This document shows, piece by piece, positions 48,720 to 56,669 of a stretch of DNA of 64,000 bases (the first letter of the stretch is position 1; each line of letters begins with the position of its first letter). Source of the stretch: Nocardia altamirensis NBRC 108246 (GTDB lineage Bacteria > Actinomycetota > Actinomycetes > Mycobacteriales > Mycobacteriaceae); NCBI RefSeq assembly GCF_001612685.1, contig NZ_BDAY01000034.1:58771-122770 (forward strand), written 5' to 3'. The notes under the pieces were generated by a model that was not told the DNA's origin, ran no database searches, and saw only the letters and a program-made list of their open reading frames with translations. The position numbers and the translations under genes are program-made.

Positions 48720-50123
48720 ATGACCAAAATACTGGCATTCACCTCACCGGCCAAAGGACACCTGTATCCGGTCGCGCCGGTACTGGCAGAGCTGGTATCC
48801 CGTGGCCACGACGTCACTGTGCTGACGATGCCGGACAGCGAAGAGGCACTGCAGCAATTCGGCATCGCGGTGCGCGCGCTGCCACCGGCGCTGGCGAACG
48901 ACACCCTCCACGATTGGGCGACCACCTCGCGGATCGGCGCACTGCGCGCGACCGTGCGCGCCCTCGTCGCGCGCATCCCCGACGAGATCCAGGCACTGCG
49001 GGCCGCGATCATCGCCGAACGACCCGACGCACTCCTGATCGACGTCACCGCGACCGGCGCACAGATCCTGGCCGCCGCGAGTGGCCTGCCATGGGCTGCC
49101 TGGTCACCGATCCTGCTGCCGATCCCCTCACGCGACGTGCCACCCTTCGGACCAGGACTGCGGCCGATGGCGGGACGACTCGGCCGCGCCCGCGACGGCA
49201 TCGTGCGGTGGTACCTGAACCGCCGCTGGAACGAAACGCTGCCGCAGCTCAACCACATGCGCGAGTACTACGGGCTGGAGCCGCTGGCGAACCTCGTCGA
49301 CTACCTCAGACAAGCGCCACTGATGCTCAACTTCACCGCACCACCCTTCGACGACGTGCGCACCGACTGGCCCGCATCGGTCCAGCAGATCGGGCCGGGG
49401 CTCTGGGCGCCGGACGCCGAGCCGCCCGCCTGGCTCGACGAGATCGACCGGCCGCTGGCACTGGTCACCTGCTCGACCGAATTCCAGGACGACGGCAGGC
49501 TCGCCCAGATCGCGATGGACGCGCTGGCCGACAGCAGCCTCTACACGGTCGTCACCACGGGCGCGCTCGACCCGGCGAGCTTCACGGTCCCGCCGAATGC
49601 GCGAGTCGAGCAGTTCATCCCGCACCACCTGCTGCTCGATCGCACCACCGTGGTGATCTCGCACGGCAACATGGGCGTCACCCAAAAGGCTTTGGCCGCA
49701 GGCGTTCCGGTGTGCGCCGTGCCGTTCGGCCGGGATCAGTCCGAGGTAGCGCGCCGGGTGGTCAGCAACGCGGCAGGCAGCTGGCTGCCCGCGAAACGGC
49801 TGACCGTCGCCAACCTCCGCGTCGCCATCGATGCGGCGGCGCGCTGCCGAGACGGCGCGGCCACGGTCGCCGCCGGATTCGCCGCCGCGGGCGGCACACT
49901 GCGTGGCGCGAGCTTGCTCGAGCAGCACTTCGCCGGACACCACCACACACCGAGGGTCGAGGCCCCGGTCATCCACACCTCGCACCCCTATCCCATGAAT
50001 GAAGCAGCACCGCTGATCACCCCCGAAGAGACGAACCCCATGGTCGAGGGCACCGACGGGGCCGCGCCGAACGACGAATCCCACGATCCCGCACCGGGTT
50101 CGGATTTCGAACGCGGACGCTGA
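48720..50123 (+). CDS. GT1-family (MGT-type) glycosyltransferase
   Basis: 467 residues. The N-terminal SPAKGHLYPVAPVLAELVSRGHDVTVLT is the acceptor-side start of GT-B UDP-glycosyltransferases, and the C-terminal donor site reads FIPHHLLLDRTTVVISHGNMGVTQKALAAGVPVCAVPFGRDQSEVARRV, the MGT signature with the HGG-like HGN. Such enzymes glycosylate small lipophilic molecules such as macrolides, flavonoids, antibiotics or glycolipids. About 55 residues after the GT fold form an acidic tail (TSHPYPMNEAAPLITPEETNP and on) not expected in the family. The gene stands alone upstream of an IclR regulator, so it is not clearly tied to the NRPS cluster, although it could modify a product. Confidence 0.88.
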   Translation: MTKILAFTSPAKGHLYPVAPVLAELVSRGHDVTVLTMPDSEEALQQFGIAVRALPPALANDTLHDWATTSRIGALRATVRALVARIPDEIQALRAAIIAERPDALLIDVTATGAQILAAASGLPWAAWSPILLPIPSRDVPPFGPGLRPMAGRLGRARDGIVRWYLNRRWNETLPQLNHMREYYGLEPLANLVDYLRQAPLMLNFTAPPFDDVRTDWPASVQQIGPGLWAPDAEPPAWLDEIDRPLALVTCSTEFQDDGRLAQIAMDALADSSLYTVVTTGALDPASFTVPPNARVEQFIPHHLLLDRTTVVISHGNMGVTQKALAAGVPVCAVPFGRDQSEVARRVVSNAAGSWLPAKRLTVANLRVAIDAAARCRDGAATVAAGFAAAGGTLRGASLLEQHFAGHHHTPRVEAPVIHTSHPYPMNEAAPLITPEETNPMVEGTDGAAPNDESHDPAPGSDFERGR

Positions 50124-50255
50124 GCGATACCGGCAGGCCCACCTTCCGTCGCGGACGTACCGCCGCCCATTAGACGCATCCGGCGTCGAAGGGTTGTGCA
50201 CCGGTCGACCGCGCGCGACGGTGGATGGCCGGATCGAAACAGCGAGGAGGGGCAC

Positions 50256-50990
50256 ATGGCCGCCGCCGATCAGCCACGTTCAGGGTCGCAGGCCGTGGAG
50301 CGCGCCATCCACCTGCTGAACTGCTTCGAAGGCGACGACCCCGAGCTGTCGATCAGCGAATTGGCGCACCTGGCAGGCATTCCGGTGAGCACCGCGCATC
50401 GGCTGGCCCAGGCCCTGGTGCGTGGCAGGCTGCTCGAACAGGATCAGGCCACCGACCGGTACCGGGTCGGCCACGGCCTGGCGACGCTGGCCGCACCCGC
50501 GCTGACCAGGCTCGGGATCGATGCGGCTGCACCACACCTGTACGCACTCGCGGCGGGCATCCGGATCACCACGAGCCTCAGCGTCGTCGACGCCAAGGAG
50601 GCGGTGACGATGCTGCAGGCCCGGCCGCCGGTGCATTTCTGCGCCCATCAGCTGCCGCGCCTGCGCCAACCACTGCGATCGAGCGCATCGGGGCGCGCCC
50701 TGCTGGCGCATCTGCCCGCAGCACCGCATCTGGCCACCGAGCTGGATCTGGTGCGGCGCAAAGGTTTTGCGGTCGAGGAGTTCGACGGGGTCGACGACCC
50801 GGTGCGGTCCATCGCGGTGCCGGTGTTCGGGGCGGACAAGCAGGTGTGGGGTGCGCTGAGCGTCCAGGCGCGCTCGGCTCGACTGAACGACGAGCTGGTG
50901 CGCGAGATCCTGCCCGCGATGCGGCAGATCGCCGTGCGCATCGGCGGCGTCGTGCAGAACAGTTCGGCGCCGGGCATATTCACGGCGTAA
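50256..50990 (+). CDS. IclR-family transcriptional regulator
   Basis: 244 residues from ATG 50256, with GAGGAGGGG 5 nt upstream. The winged helix-turn-helix spans about 10-70 (SQAVERAIHLLNCF..., ELAHLAGIPVSTAHRLAQALVRGRLLEQ) and the IclR effector domain follows, with SASGRALLAHLP, VDDPVRSIAVPVFGADKQVWGALSVQ and a final helix ILPAMRQIAVRIGG. It lies directly upstream of the organosulfur operon on the same strand, with 312 bp between that also contain a leader ORF, so it is the best candidate for its regulator. The effector is unknown. Confidence 0.9.
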   Translation: MAAADQPRSGSQAVERAIHLLNCFEGDDPELSISELAHLAGIPVSTAHRLAQALVRGRLLEQDQATDRYRVGHGLATLAAPALTRLGIDAAAPHLYALAAGIRITTSLSVVDAKEAVTMLQARPPVHFCAHQLPRLRQPLRSSASGRALLAHLPAAPHLATELDLVRRKGFAVEEFDGVDDPVRSIAVPVFGADKQVWGALSVQARSARLNDELVREILPAMRQIAVRIGGVVQNSSAPGIFTA

Positions 50991-51154
50991 TTAAATTCAC
51001 CGCGGTTTTCACAATGTGGAATGAGCGTTGTCTGTCGCAGCGCGCGGCAACACGATAGAGGTCAACCGGGTGCCGACGGCACCGCACCCAGCTTCACGGA
51101 AGTCTCGAAGAGTTGATACCTACCGCGCTGATCCGCCGCAGGGCGATCGACCTC

Positions 51155-51187
51155 ATGCGCGTGCCGCACGGGATCTGTCGCCGCTGA
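51155..51187 (+). CDS. Possible leader peptide upstream of organosulfur operon
   Basis: An 11-codon ORF encodes MRVPHGICRR followed by TGA. Its upstream context GATCGACCTCATGCG matches the context of the longer leader before tauD (GGTCGACTTCATGCGGGTG). It holds a single Cys codon. It lies 115 bp before the transporter gene, in a stretch that otherwise has no gene. I regard it as a weaker version of the leader at 55523. Confidence 0.4.
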   Translation: MRVPHGICRR

Positions 51188-51302
51188 CGCGCAGTTCCAG
51201 CGCACTGCGCCGCGCCGCGGCGACCACGTCGCCTTCCGCTCAATTCTTTTGCCGCCGTGCATGTTCCACTGTCGCGCGCGGTCTTCTCGAAGGACATCAA
51301 CC

Positions 51303-52385
51303 ATGCCCTCCTCCGCACCTCCGTTGCGCGCCGTTCGCGCGCTCGCCGCCGCCATCGCCCTGGTCACCAGCGTTTCCGTTCTCACAGGCTGCGGCACGTC
51401 CGAGCCGGGCAGCACCGCAGACGGCAAGACCGTTTTCCGGTATCAAGGCGCCACCGGCCAGGTCTCCCCCTTCGAATTGGCCGACGATCTCGGCTATTTC
51501 TCCAAGATCGCACTGCGCTGGGTGGGTGACACCACCAGCGGCCCGGCCAATATTCAAGCGGCGGCGACCAATCAGGTCGAATTCGGCAGCGCGTTCAACG
51601 GCGCGGTGGTGAAACTGATCGCGGGTGGGGCGAAGGTCACCTCGGTGCTCAGTTCCTATGGTTCGGACGACCAGTCGTTCACCGGGTACTTCGTCCGCGA
51701 CGACGCGGGCATCAATTCGCCGCGCGATCTCATCGGCAAGAAGGTCGGCATCAACACCCTCGGCGCACACCACGAGTTCGTCACCCGAGAGTGGCTGCAC
51801 CAGCAGGGTCTCAGCGAAAAGGAGATCAAGCAGGTCGAGCTGACCGTGGTGCCGCCGGCGAACACCGAGGACGCGCTGCGCAAGGGACAGATCGACGTCG
51901 GCGCCCTCGGCAGCGTGTTCCGCGAAACGGCCGTCGAACGCGGCGGCATCCGCCCGCTCTACACCGACAAGGCCCTGTTCGGCACGTTCGACTACGGCAC
52001 CTATGTGTTCCGCAACGACTACCTCGCCAAAAACCAGGAAGCCGTCAAGGATTTCGTGCAGGGCACCGCGCGGGCGACGCGCTGGCTGCAGGTCACCCCG
52101 CGCGACGAGGCGGTGGCCAGGCTCACCTCGATCATCGAGAAGCGCGGCCGCAACGAGAACACCGGCCTGCTGAAGTACTGGCGCAGCTCCGGCATTCCGG
52201 TGCCGGGCGCGGTGATCGCCGAGAAGGAACTGCAGATCTGGATCGACTGGCTGGTGCGCAACGGCGAGCTGAAGGACGGCCAGTTGAAGGCCACCGACCT
52301 GTTCACCAACAAGGACAATCCGTACGCGAACGGCACGTACACACCGACGAGTGGACCGGCAGGCGAAGTGGTGGCCGCGAAATGA
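51303..52385 (+). CDS. ABC transporter substrate-binding lipoprotein, SsuA-like
   Basis: 360 residues from ATG 51303. Lipoprotein signal with lipobox SVSVLTGCG; the mature protein is a type II binding fold of the NMT1/SsuA/TauA kind: FRYQGATGQVSPFELADDLGYF, ATNQVEFGSAFNGAVVKLIAGGAKV, LIGKKVGINTLGAHHEFVTREWL and ALRKGQIDVGALGSVFRETA. Its relatives bind alkanesulfonates or other organosulfur compounds. It is followed by a 4-nt overlap with its ATPase. The flavin monooxygenase and dioxygenase downstream support an organosulfur substrate. Confidence 0.88.
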   Translation: MPSSAPPLRAVRALAAAIALVTSVSVLTGCGTSEPGSTADGKTVFRYQGATGQVSPFELADDLGYFSKIALRWVGDTTSGPANIQAAATNQVEFGSAFNGAVVKLIAGGAKVTSVLSSYGSDDQSFTGYFVRDDAGINSPRDLIGKKVGINTLGAHHEFVTREWLHQQGLSEKEIKQVELTVVPPANTEDALRKGQIDVGALGSVFRETAVERGGIRPLYTDKALFGTFDYGTYVFRNDYLAKNQEAVKDFVQGTARATRWLQVTPRDEAVARLTSIIEKRGRNENTGLLKYWRSSGIPVPGAVIAEKELQIWIDWLVRNGELKDGQLKATDLFTNKDNPYANGTYTPTSGPAGEVVAAK

Positions 52386-53239
52386 CCGCCACCGCAAAGC
52401 TTTCGCTGACCCACGTGCGCAAGCAGTTCGCGATCCGCGGTTCGGCCGAGAATTTCACCGCCATCGACGACATCTCACTCGACCTGCGCGACGGCGAGTT
52501 CCTTGTCCTGGTCGGACCGAGCGGCTCCGGCAAGTCGACACTGCTCGACCTGCTCGGCGGCCTGACCACGCCGACCTCCGGTGAGATCCTGCTGGACGGC
52601 AAGCCTGTCACCGGTCCAGGCCTCGACCGCGGCATCGTCTTCCAGCAGTACGCACTGCTGCCGTGGCGCACCGCCCGGAGCAACATCGAATTCGGCTTGG
52701 AGGCAAAGGGATTGCGCCGCAAGGCGCGACGGGAACTCGCCGAGCACTATCTGGAGTTGGTCGGCCTGACCGGTTTCGGCGATCGCTATCCGCACGAACT
52801 GTCCGGCGGCATGAAGCAGCGCGTCGCCATCGCCCGCAGCCTTGCCTTCGACCCCGAGGTGCTGCTGATGGACGAGCCGTTCGCCGCGCTCGACGCACAG
52901 ACCCGGGAATCCTTGCAGGACGAGCTGTTACGCATCTGGCGAGCCACCGGCAAGACGGTGCTGTTCATCACGCACGGCATCGACGAGGCCGTGTACCTCG
53001 GCCAGCGGGTCGCGGTGCTGACCTCGCGACCGGGCCGGATCAAGGCGGTCGTCGACGTGACGATCGACCGGGAGGCAGGGGGTGACACTCGTTCGTCGGA
53101 ACAGTTCAGGGACTACCGCCACGAGATCTGGTCGCTGCTGCAGAGCGAGGTACAGCGTGCCGCGACGCTGGAACGAGAGTCGCTGTCCGACACCACGACC
53201 CATGCCGACACCGCGACGGAAAGGCTGACCCATGTCTAG
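52382..53239 (+). CDS. ABC transporter ATPase, SsuB-like
   Basis: 285 residues from ATG 52382, overlapping the binding-protein stop (ATGA). Walker A GPSGSGKS near 45-52, the Q-loop VFQQYALLPWRT, signature LSGGMKQRVAIARSL near 140-154, Walker B VLLMDEPFAALD and FITHGIDEAVYLG. The VFQQYALLPW and LSGGMKQR forms are characteristic of nitrate/sulfonate/taurine importer ATPases. A ~55-residue C-terminal extension follows. It overlaps the permease gene by 8 nt. Confidence 0.93.
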   Translation: MTATAKLSLTHVRKQFAIRGSAENFTAIDDISLDLRDGEFLVLVGPSGSGKSTLLDLLGGLTTPTSGEILLDGKPVTGPGLDRGIVFQQYALLPWRTARSNIEFGLEAKGLRRKARRELAEHYLELVGLTGFGDRYPHELSGGMKQRVAIARSLAFDPEVLLMDEPFAALDAQTRESLQDELLRIWRATGKTVLFITHGIDEAVYLGQRVAVLTSRPGRIKAVVDVTIDREAGGDTRSSEQFRDYRHEIWSLLQSEVQRAATLERESLSDTTTHADTATERLTHV

Positions 53240-54092
53240 TGCGGTGAGTGTGGTCCTGCCCCGACGAGCGACGGCGGCACGGACAACAGGCGGGAACGCC
53301 CTCGGATCGCGGGCGGCCCGGCTGATCGGTCGCGTCGCATGGCGGACGTTCAAGCCGACCGTCGTGATCGCGTTGTTCCTGCTGCTGTGGCAGCTCGCGC
53401 CGACGTTCGGCCTGGTGGATGAGGTCTTCCTGCCGCCGTTCTCAGTGGTCGCGCAGGCGTTCGTCGACCTGGCCGCGAGCGGTGAGCTGTGGACCCACGT
53501 GTCGGCCAGCCTGAGCCGGTCGCTGGCCGGGTACGCGATCGCACTGCTCGTCGCCATCCCGGTGGGTGTGTCGATCGCCTGGTACAAGCCGGTGGCCGAC
53601 TTCCTCAACCCGATCCTCGAGTTGTTCCGCAACACCGCCGCGCTGGCCTTGCTGCCGGTCTTCATCCTGATTCTCGGCATCGGCGAAACCTCGAAGGTCG
53701 CCCTCGTCCTGTACGCGAGTTTCTTTCCGATACTGCTGAACACGATCACCGGCGTCCGCACCGTCGACCCGCTGCTCATCAAATCGGCTGTGTCCCTGGG
53801 CCTCTCGCCGGTGCGGCTGTTCCAGAAGGTGATCATGCCCGCCGCGCTGCCGTCGATCTTCACCGGCCTGCGGATGGCGGCGGCAGGCTCGATCCTCGTC
53901 CTGCTCGCCGCCGAGATGTTCGGGGCACGAGCGGGACTCGGCTACCTGATCACCGCGGCACAGCAGAACTTCCAGATCCCGAACATGTACGCGGGCATCC
54001 TCGCCATCTCACTGCTCGGTCTCACCTTCAATGGCCTGCTGGTCACCCTCGAACGCCGGTTCTCGCGCTGGCGCACCGAACCGAACGCCTGA
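53232..54092 (+). CDS. ABC transporter permease, SsuC-like
   Basis: 286 residues with about six transmembrane helices after a basic N-terminal tail. The EAA-loop region reads GVRTVDPLLIKSAVSLGLSPVRLFQKVIMPAALPSIFTGLRMA, which contacts the ATPase, and the family motif LPPFSVVAQAFVDLAASGELWTHVSASL appears near the N-terminus. This is the SsuC/TauC pattern. It overlaps the ATPase gene, with the monooxygenase 25 bp after it. Confidence 0.93.
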   Translation: MSSAVSVVLPRRATAARTTGGNALGSRAARLIGRVAWRTFKPTVVIALFLLLWQLAPTFGLVDEVFLPPFSVVAQAFVDLAASGELWTHVSASLSRSLAGYAIALLVAIPVGVSIAWYKPVADFLNPILELFRNTAALALLPVFILILGIGETSKVALVLYASFFPILLNTITGVRTVDPLLIKSAVSLGLSPVRLFQKVIMPAALPSIFTGLRMAAAGSILVLLAAEMFGARAGLGYLITAAQQNFQIPNMYAGILAISLLGLTFNGLLVTLERRFSRWRTEPNA

Positions 54093-54117
54093 CCCCGCGA
54101 CCCAAGGAAGCACACCC

Positions 54118-55458
54118 ATGTCTGGTAAACAGTTCCACCTCAACGCCTTTCTGCTCGGTGTCGGGCACCACGAAGCCGCGTGGCGGCACCCGCGCACCGA
54201 GGCGCATCGGGTCCTGGATGTCCGGCACTTCCAGGAGCTCGGCCGGATCGCCGAGCGCGGCAAGCTCGACTCGGTGTTCTTCGCCGACGGACTCGCCGTC
54301 GGCCCGCGCATCAAGCGCAACACCCTCGCCGTGTTCGAGCCGATCACGCTGCTGGCCGCGATCGCCGCCGCCACCAGCCGGGTCGGGCTGATCGCCACCG
54401 CGTCGACCACCTACCACGAGCCGTTCAACCTGGCCCGCGTCTTCGCCTCGCTCGACCACCTCAGCGGTGGCCGGGCAGGCTGGAACATCGTCACGTCGGC
54501 GGGCGAGGACGAGGCGCTCAACTTCGGCTACGACCGCGTGCCCGAACATGCGCGCCGCTACGAGCGGGCCCAGGAGTTCGTCGAAGTGGCCACCAAACTC
54601 TGGGACAGCTGGGCGGCCGACGCGATCGTCCTCGACGCCGAGGCAGGCGTCTTCGCCGACCCGGACAAGGTGCACACCATCGACTTCGACGGGCCACGCT
54701 TCCAAGTCCGCGGTCCGTTGAACACGCCGCGCCCGCCGCAAGGCAGGCCGCTGCTGGTGCAGGCCGGATCATCGGAGAGCGGAAAGGAATTCGCCGCGCA
54801 GCACGCCGAGGCCGTGTTCACCGCGCAGCGGACACTGGCCGAAGGCCAAGCGTTCTACCGGGATCTGAAGTCGCGATTGCCGAAGTACGGCCGCACCGCC
54901 GACGAACTCAAGGTGCTGCCGGGTCTGGTGCCGTTCATCGCCGACACCACGGAAGCGGCGCTCGCACTCGAGCAGGAGTTCACCGATCTGATCTCCCCGG
55001 ACTACGCCCTGCGGCAACTGTCCACCCTGCTCGGTGTCGACCTCACCGAGCACGCACTCGACGCGCCGCTGCCGCCGCTGCCGTCCGAGCACGAGATCGA
55101 AACGCACAAGAGCAGATTCACGCTGATCAAGGAGTTGGCGACGAACGAGAACCTGACCGTCCGGCAGCTGATCGGCAAGCTCGGCGGCGGCCGAGGACAC
55201 CGGACCTTCGCAGGCACGCCGACCCAGGTCGCCGACGAACTGCAGAGCTGGTTCGAAAACGGCGCCGCCGACGGGTTCAACATCATGCCGCCGTACCTGC
55301 CGGGCGGACTCGAGGACTTCGTCGACCAGGTGGTGCCGATCCTGCAGGAGCGCGGGCTCTTTCGCACCGACTACACCGCGGACACGCTGCGCGGGCACTA
55401 TGGGCTCGACCCGGTCGAGAGCCAGTTCGCGCCGGTGCGGGCCGAGGCAAGCGCATGA
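54118..55458 (+). CDS. FMN-dependent monooxygenase, NtaA/SnaA/DszA family
   Basis: 446 residues from ATG 54118. Luciferase-like TIM barrel of the NtaA/DszA group: LNAFLLGVGHHEAAWRHP at the start, AERGKLDSVFFADGLAV, TAARI-like ATSRVGLIATASTTYHEPFNLARVFASLDHLSGGRAGWNIVTS, and YERAQEFVEVATKLWDSW. These enzymes use FMNH2 from a separate reductase to oxidise heteroatom substrates such as nitrilotriacetate, dibenzothiophene sulfone or aliphatic sulfones. Within this operon, C-S cleavage or oxidation of an organosulfur compound is the most likely role. The FMN reductase at 61694 is about 6 kb away and not in the operon. Confidence 0.9.
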   Translation: MSGKQFHLNAFLLGVGHHEAAWRHPRTEAHRVLDVRHFQELGRIAERGKLDSVFFADGLAVGPRIKRNTLAVFEPITLLAAIAAATSRVGLIATASTTYHEPFNLARVFASLDHLSGGRAGWNIVTSAGEDEALNFGYDRVPEHARRYERAQEFVEVATKLWDSWAADAIVLDAEAGVFADPDKVHTIDFDGPRFQVRGPLNTPRPPQGRPLLVQAGSSESGKEFAAQHAEAVFTAQRTLAEGQAFYRDLKSRLPKYGRTADELKVLPGLVPFIADTTEAALALEQEFTDLISPDYALRQLSTLLGVDLTEHALDAPLPPLPSEHEIETHKSRFTLIKELATNENLTVRQLIGKLGGGRGHRTFAGTPTQVADELQSWFENGAADGFNIMPPYLPGGLEDFVDQVVPILQERGLFRTDYTADTLRGHYGLDPVESQFAPVRAEASA

Positions 55459-55522
55459 CTGTCGATCGCCGCGGTCCCGAATTGCCGTGCCGCCGTTGAC
55501 GAAACGGCGCGAGGTCGACTTC

Positions 55523-55588
55523 ATGCGGGTGTGCCGCAGTGCCTGTTGTCTCGGCGATCGAACCCAGCAGCCCATCCCCCTTCTCTGA
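55523..55588 (+). CDS. Cysteine-rich leader peptide before tauD-like gene
   Basis: A 21-codon ORF begins MRVCRSACCL and ends in TGA. Codons 4, 8 and 9 are Cys (TGC, TGT, TGT), so ribosome speed here would sense cysteine. A GCGAGG site precedes the ATG. The TGA at 55586-55588 is immediately before ACGAGG, the likely ribosome site of the dioxygenase gene whose ATG lies at 55600. Polycysteine leader ORFs acting as cysteine-responsive attenuators of sulfur genes are described in mycobacteria; this one has the same design. Function here is inferred. Confidence 0.6.
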   Translation: MRVCRSACCLGDRTQQPIPLL

Positions 55589-55599
55589 ACGAGGTCCCC

Positions 55600-56547
55600 A
55601 TGACCACGGTGCACGAACCATCCACCACGATCGCCGCCACGGACGCGGTGCGGATCACCCCGGTCGCCGGCTACATCGGCGCCGACGTCGCCGGCGTCGA
55701 TCTGCGCGCGGAGCTGACCGACCGCGAGGTCGAGCAGATCACCGCCGCGCTGCACAAGTACAAGGTGCTGTTCTTCCGCGATCAGCACATCGGTCATGCC
55801 GAACAGATCGCGTTCTCGCGGCGCTTCGGCGCGGTCACCCCGTCCCACCCCTACGACGACGACGCGCCGACGGACTTCCCGGAGATCCTCGCCGTCGACA
55901 GTCGGCTGTACGAGAAGCGGTTCGGCGTCAAGAAGTTCAGCTACACCAACTTCTGGCACACCGATGTCTCGCCGCTGATCAACCCGCCCGCCGCCTCGAT
56001 CCTGCGCGCCGAGATCGCGCCGGAACAGGGCGGGGACACCGGCTGGACGAACCTCGTCGCCGCCTACGAGAACCTGCCTGCCGCCCTGCGCGAGTTCGTC
56101 GACGGGTTGCGCGCCGAACATCGGTTCGGCGGCAGCAGGCCCGTCTGGAACGCGGACAGCGACTACGCCAAGAAGGTGGCCGCCGCGCCGTTGGTGACCG
56201 AACATCCGGTGGTCCGGGTGCACCCCGTGACCGGCGAACGCGCGCTGTTCGTCAACCCCGGCTTCACCACCCGCATCGTCGGGCTGAGCCCCGGCCAGAG
56301 CGACGCGGTGCTGAAGCTGCTGTTCGACGAGGTGGCGAACCCGGCCTACACGGTCCGGTTCCGCTGGGCGAAGGGCAGCATCGCGTTCTGGGACAACCGG
56401 GCGACCGCGCATCTCGCGCCGAGCGATCTGGATCATCTCGACGTGACCCGGGTGCTGTACCGCACGACGCTCGAGGGCGATATCCCGGTCGGCGTCGACG
56501 GCACGCCGTCGACGTCCGTCTCCGGGGCGCAGTTCACGGGAGCGTAG
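55600..56547 (+). CDS. TauD-type Fe(II)/2-oxoglutarate dioxygenase
   Basis: 315 residues from ATG 55600. The metal-binding HxD is FWHTDVSP, the distal His is in DNRATAHLAPSD, and the 2-oxoglutarate Arg is probably in DVTRVLYRTTLEGDIPV. N-terminal core features are TPVAGYIGADVAGVDLRAEL and VLFFRDQHIGHAEQIAFSRRFG, typical of TauD. The family includes taurine dioxygenase and alkylsulfatase AtsK, both sulfur-releasing enzymes. Here it follows an SsuABC-type importer and a flavin monooxygenase, so sulfur release from an imported sulfonate or sulfate ester is likely. The exact substrate is unknown. It is probably under the control of the cysteine leader just upstream. Confidence 0.9.
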   Translation: MTTVHEPSTTIAATDAVRITPVAGYIGADVAGVDLRAELTDREVEQITAALHKYKVLFFRDQHIGHAEQIAFSRRFGAVTPSHPYDDDAPTDFPEILAVDSRLYEKRFGVKKFSYTNFWHTDVSPLINPPAASILRAEIAPEQGGDTGWTNLVAAYENLPAALREFVDGLRAEHRFGGSRPVWNADSDYAKKVAAAPLVTEHPVVRVHPVTGERALFVNPGFTTRIVGLSPGQSDAVLKLLFDEVANPAYTVRFRWAKGSIAFWDNRATAHLAPSDLDHLDVTRVLYRTTLEGDIPVGVDGTPSTSVSGAQFTGA

Positions 56548-56553
56548 TCGGCA

Positions 56554-56590
56554 GGCCTGGCCGGCCGCTGCGCGGGCGTCCGGCCAGGCC
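56554..56590 (+). terminator. Terminator after the tauD-like gene
   Basis: Perfect 11-bp arms GGCCTGGCCGG (56554-56564) and CCGGCCAGGCC (56580-56590), 6 bp past the stop. It would end or attenuate the sulfur operon before the LLM oxidoreductase. Confidence 0.65.
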
Positions 56591-56669
56591 GCTGAAATGG
56601 GGGCATGCCTCGATCGACCGATCACCGGACGATTGGCTAGGTTTGAGGAAACACACGAAGGAGATATCT

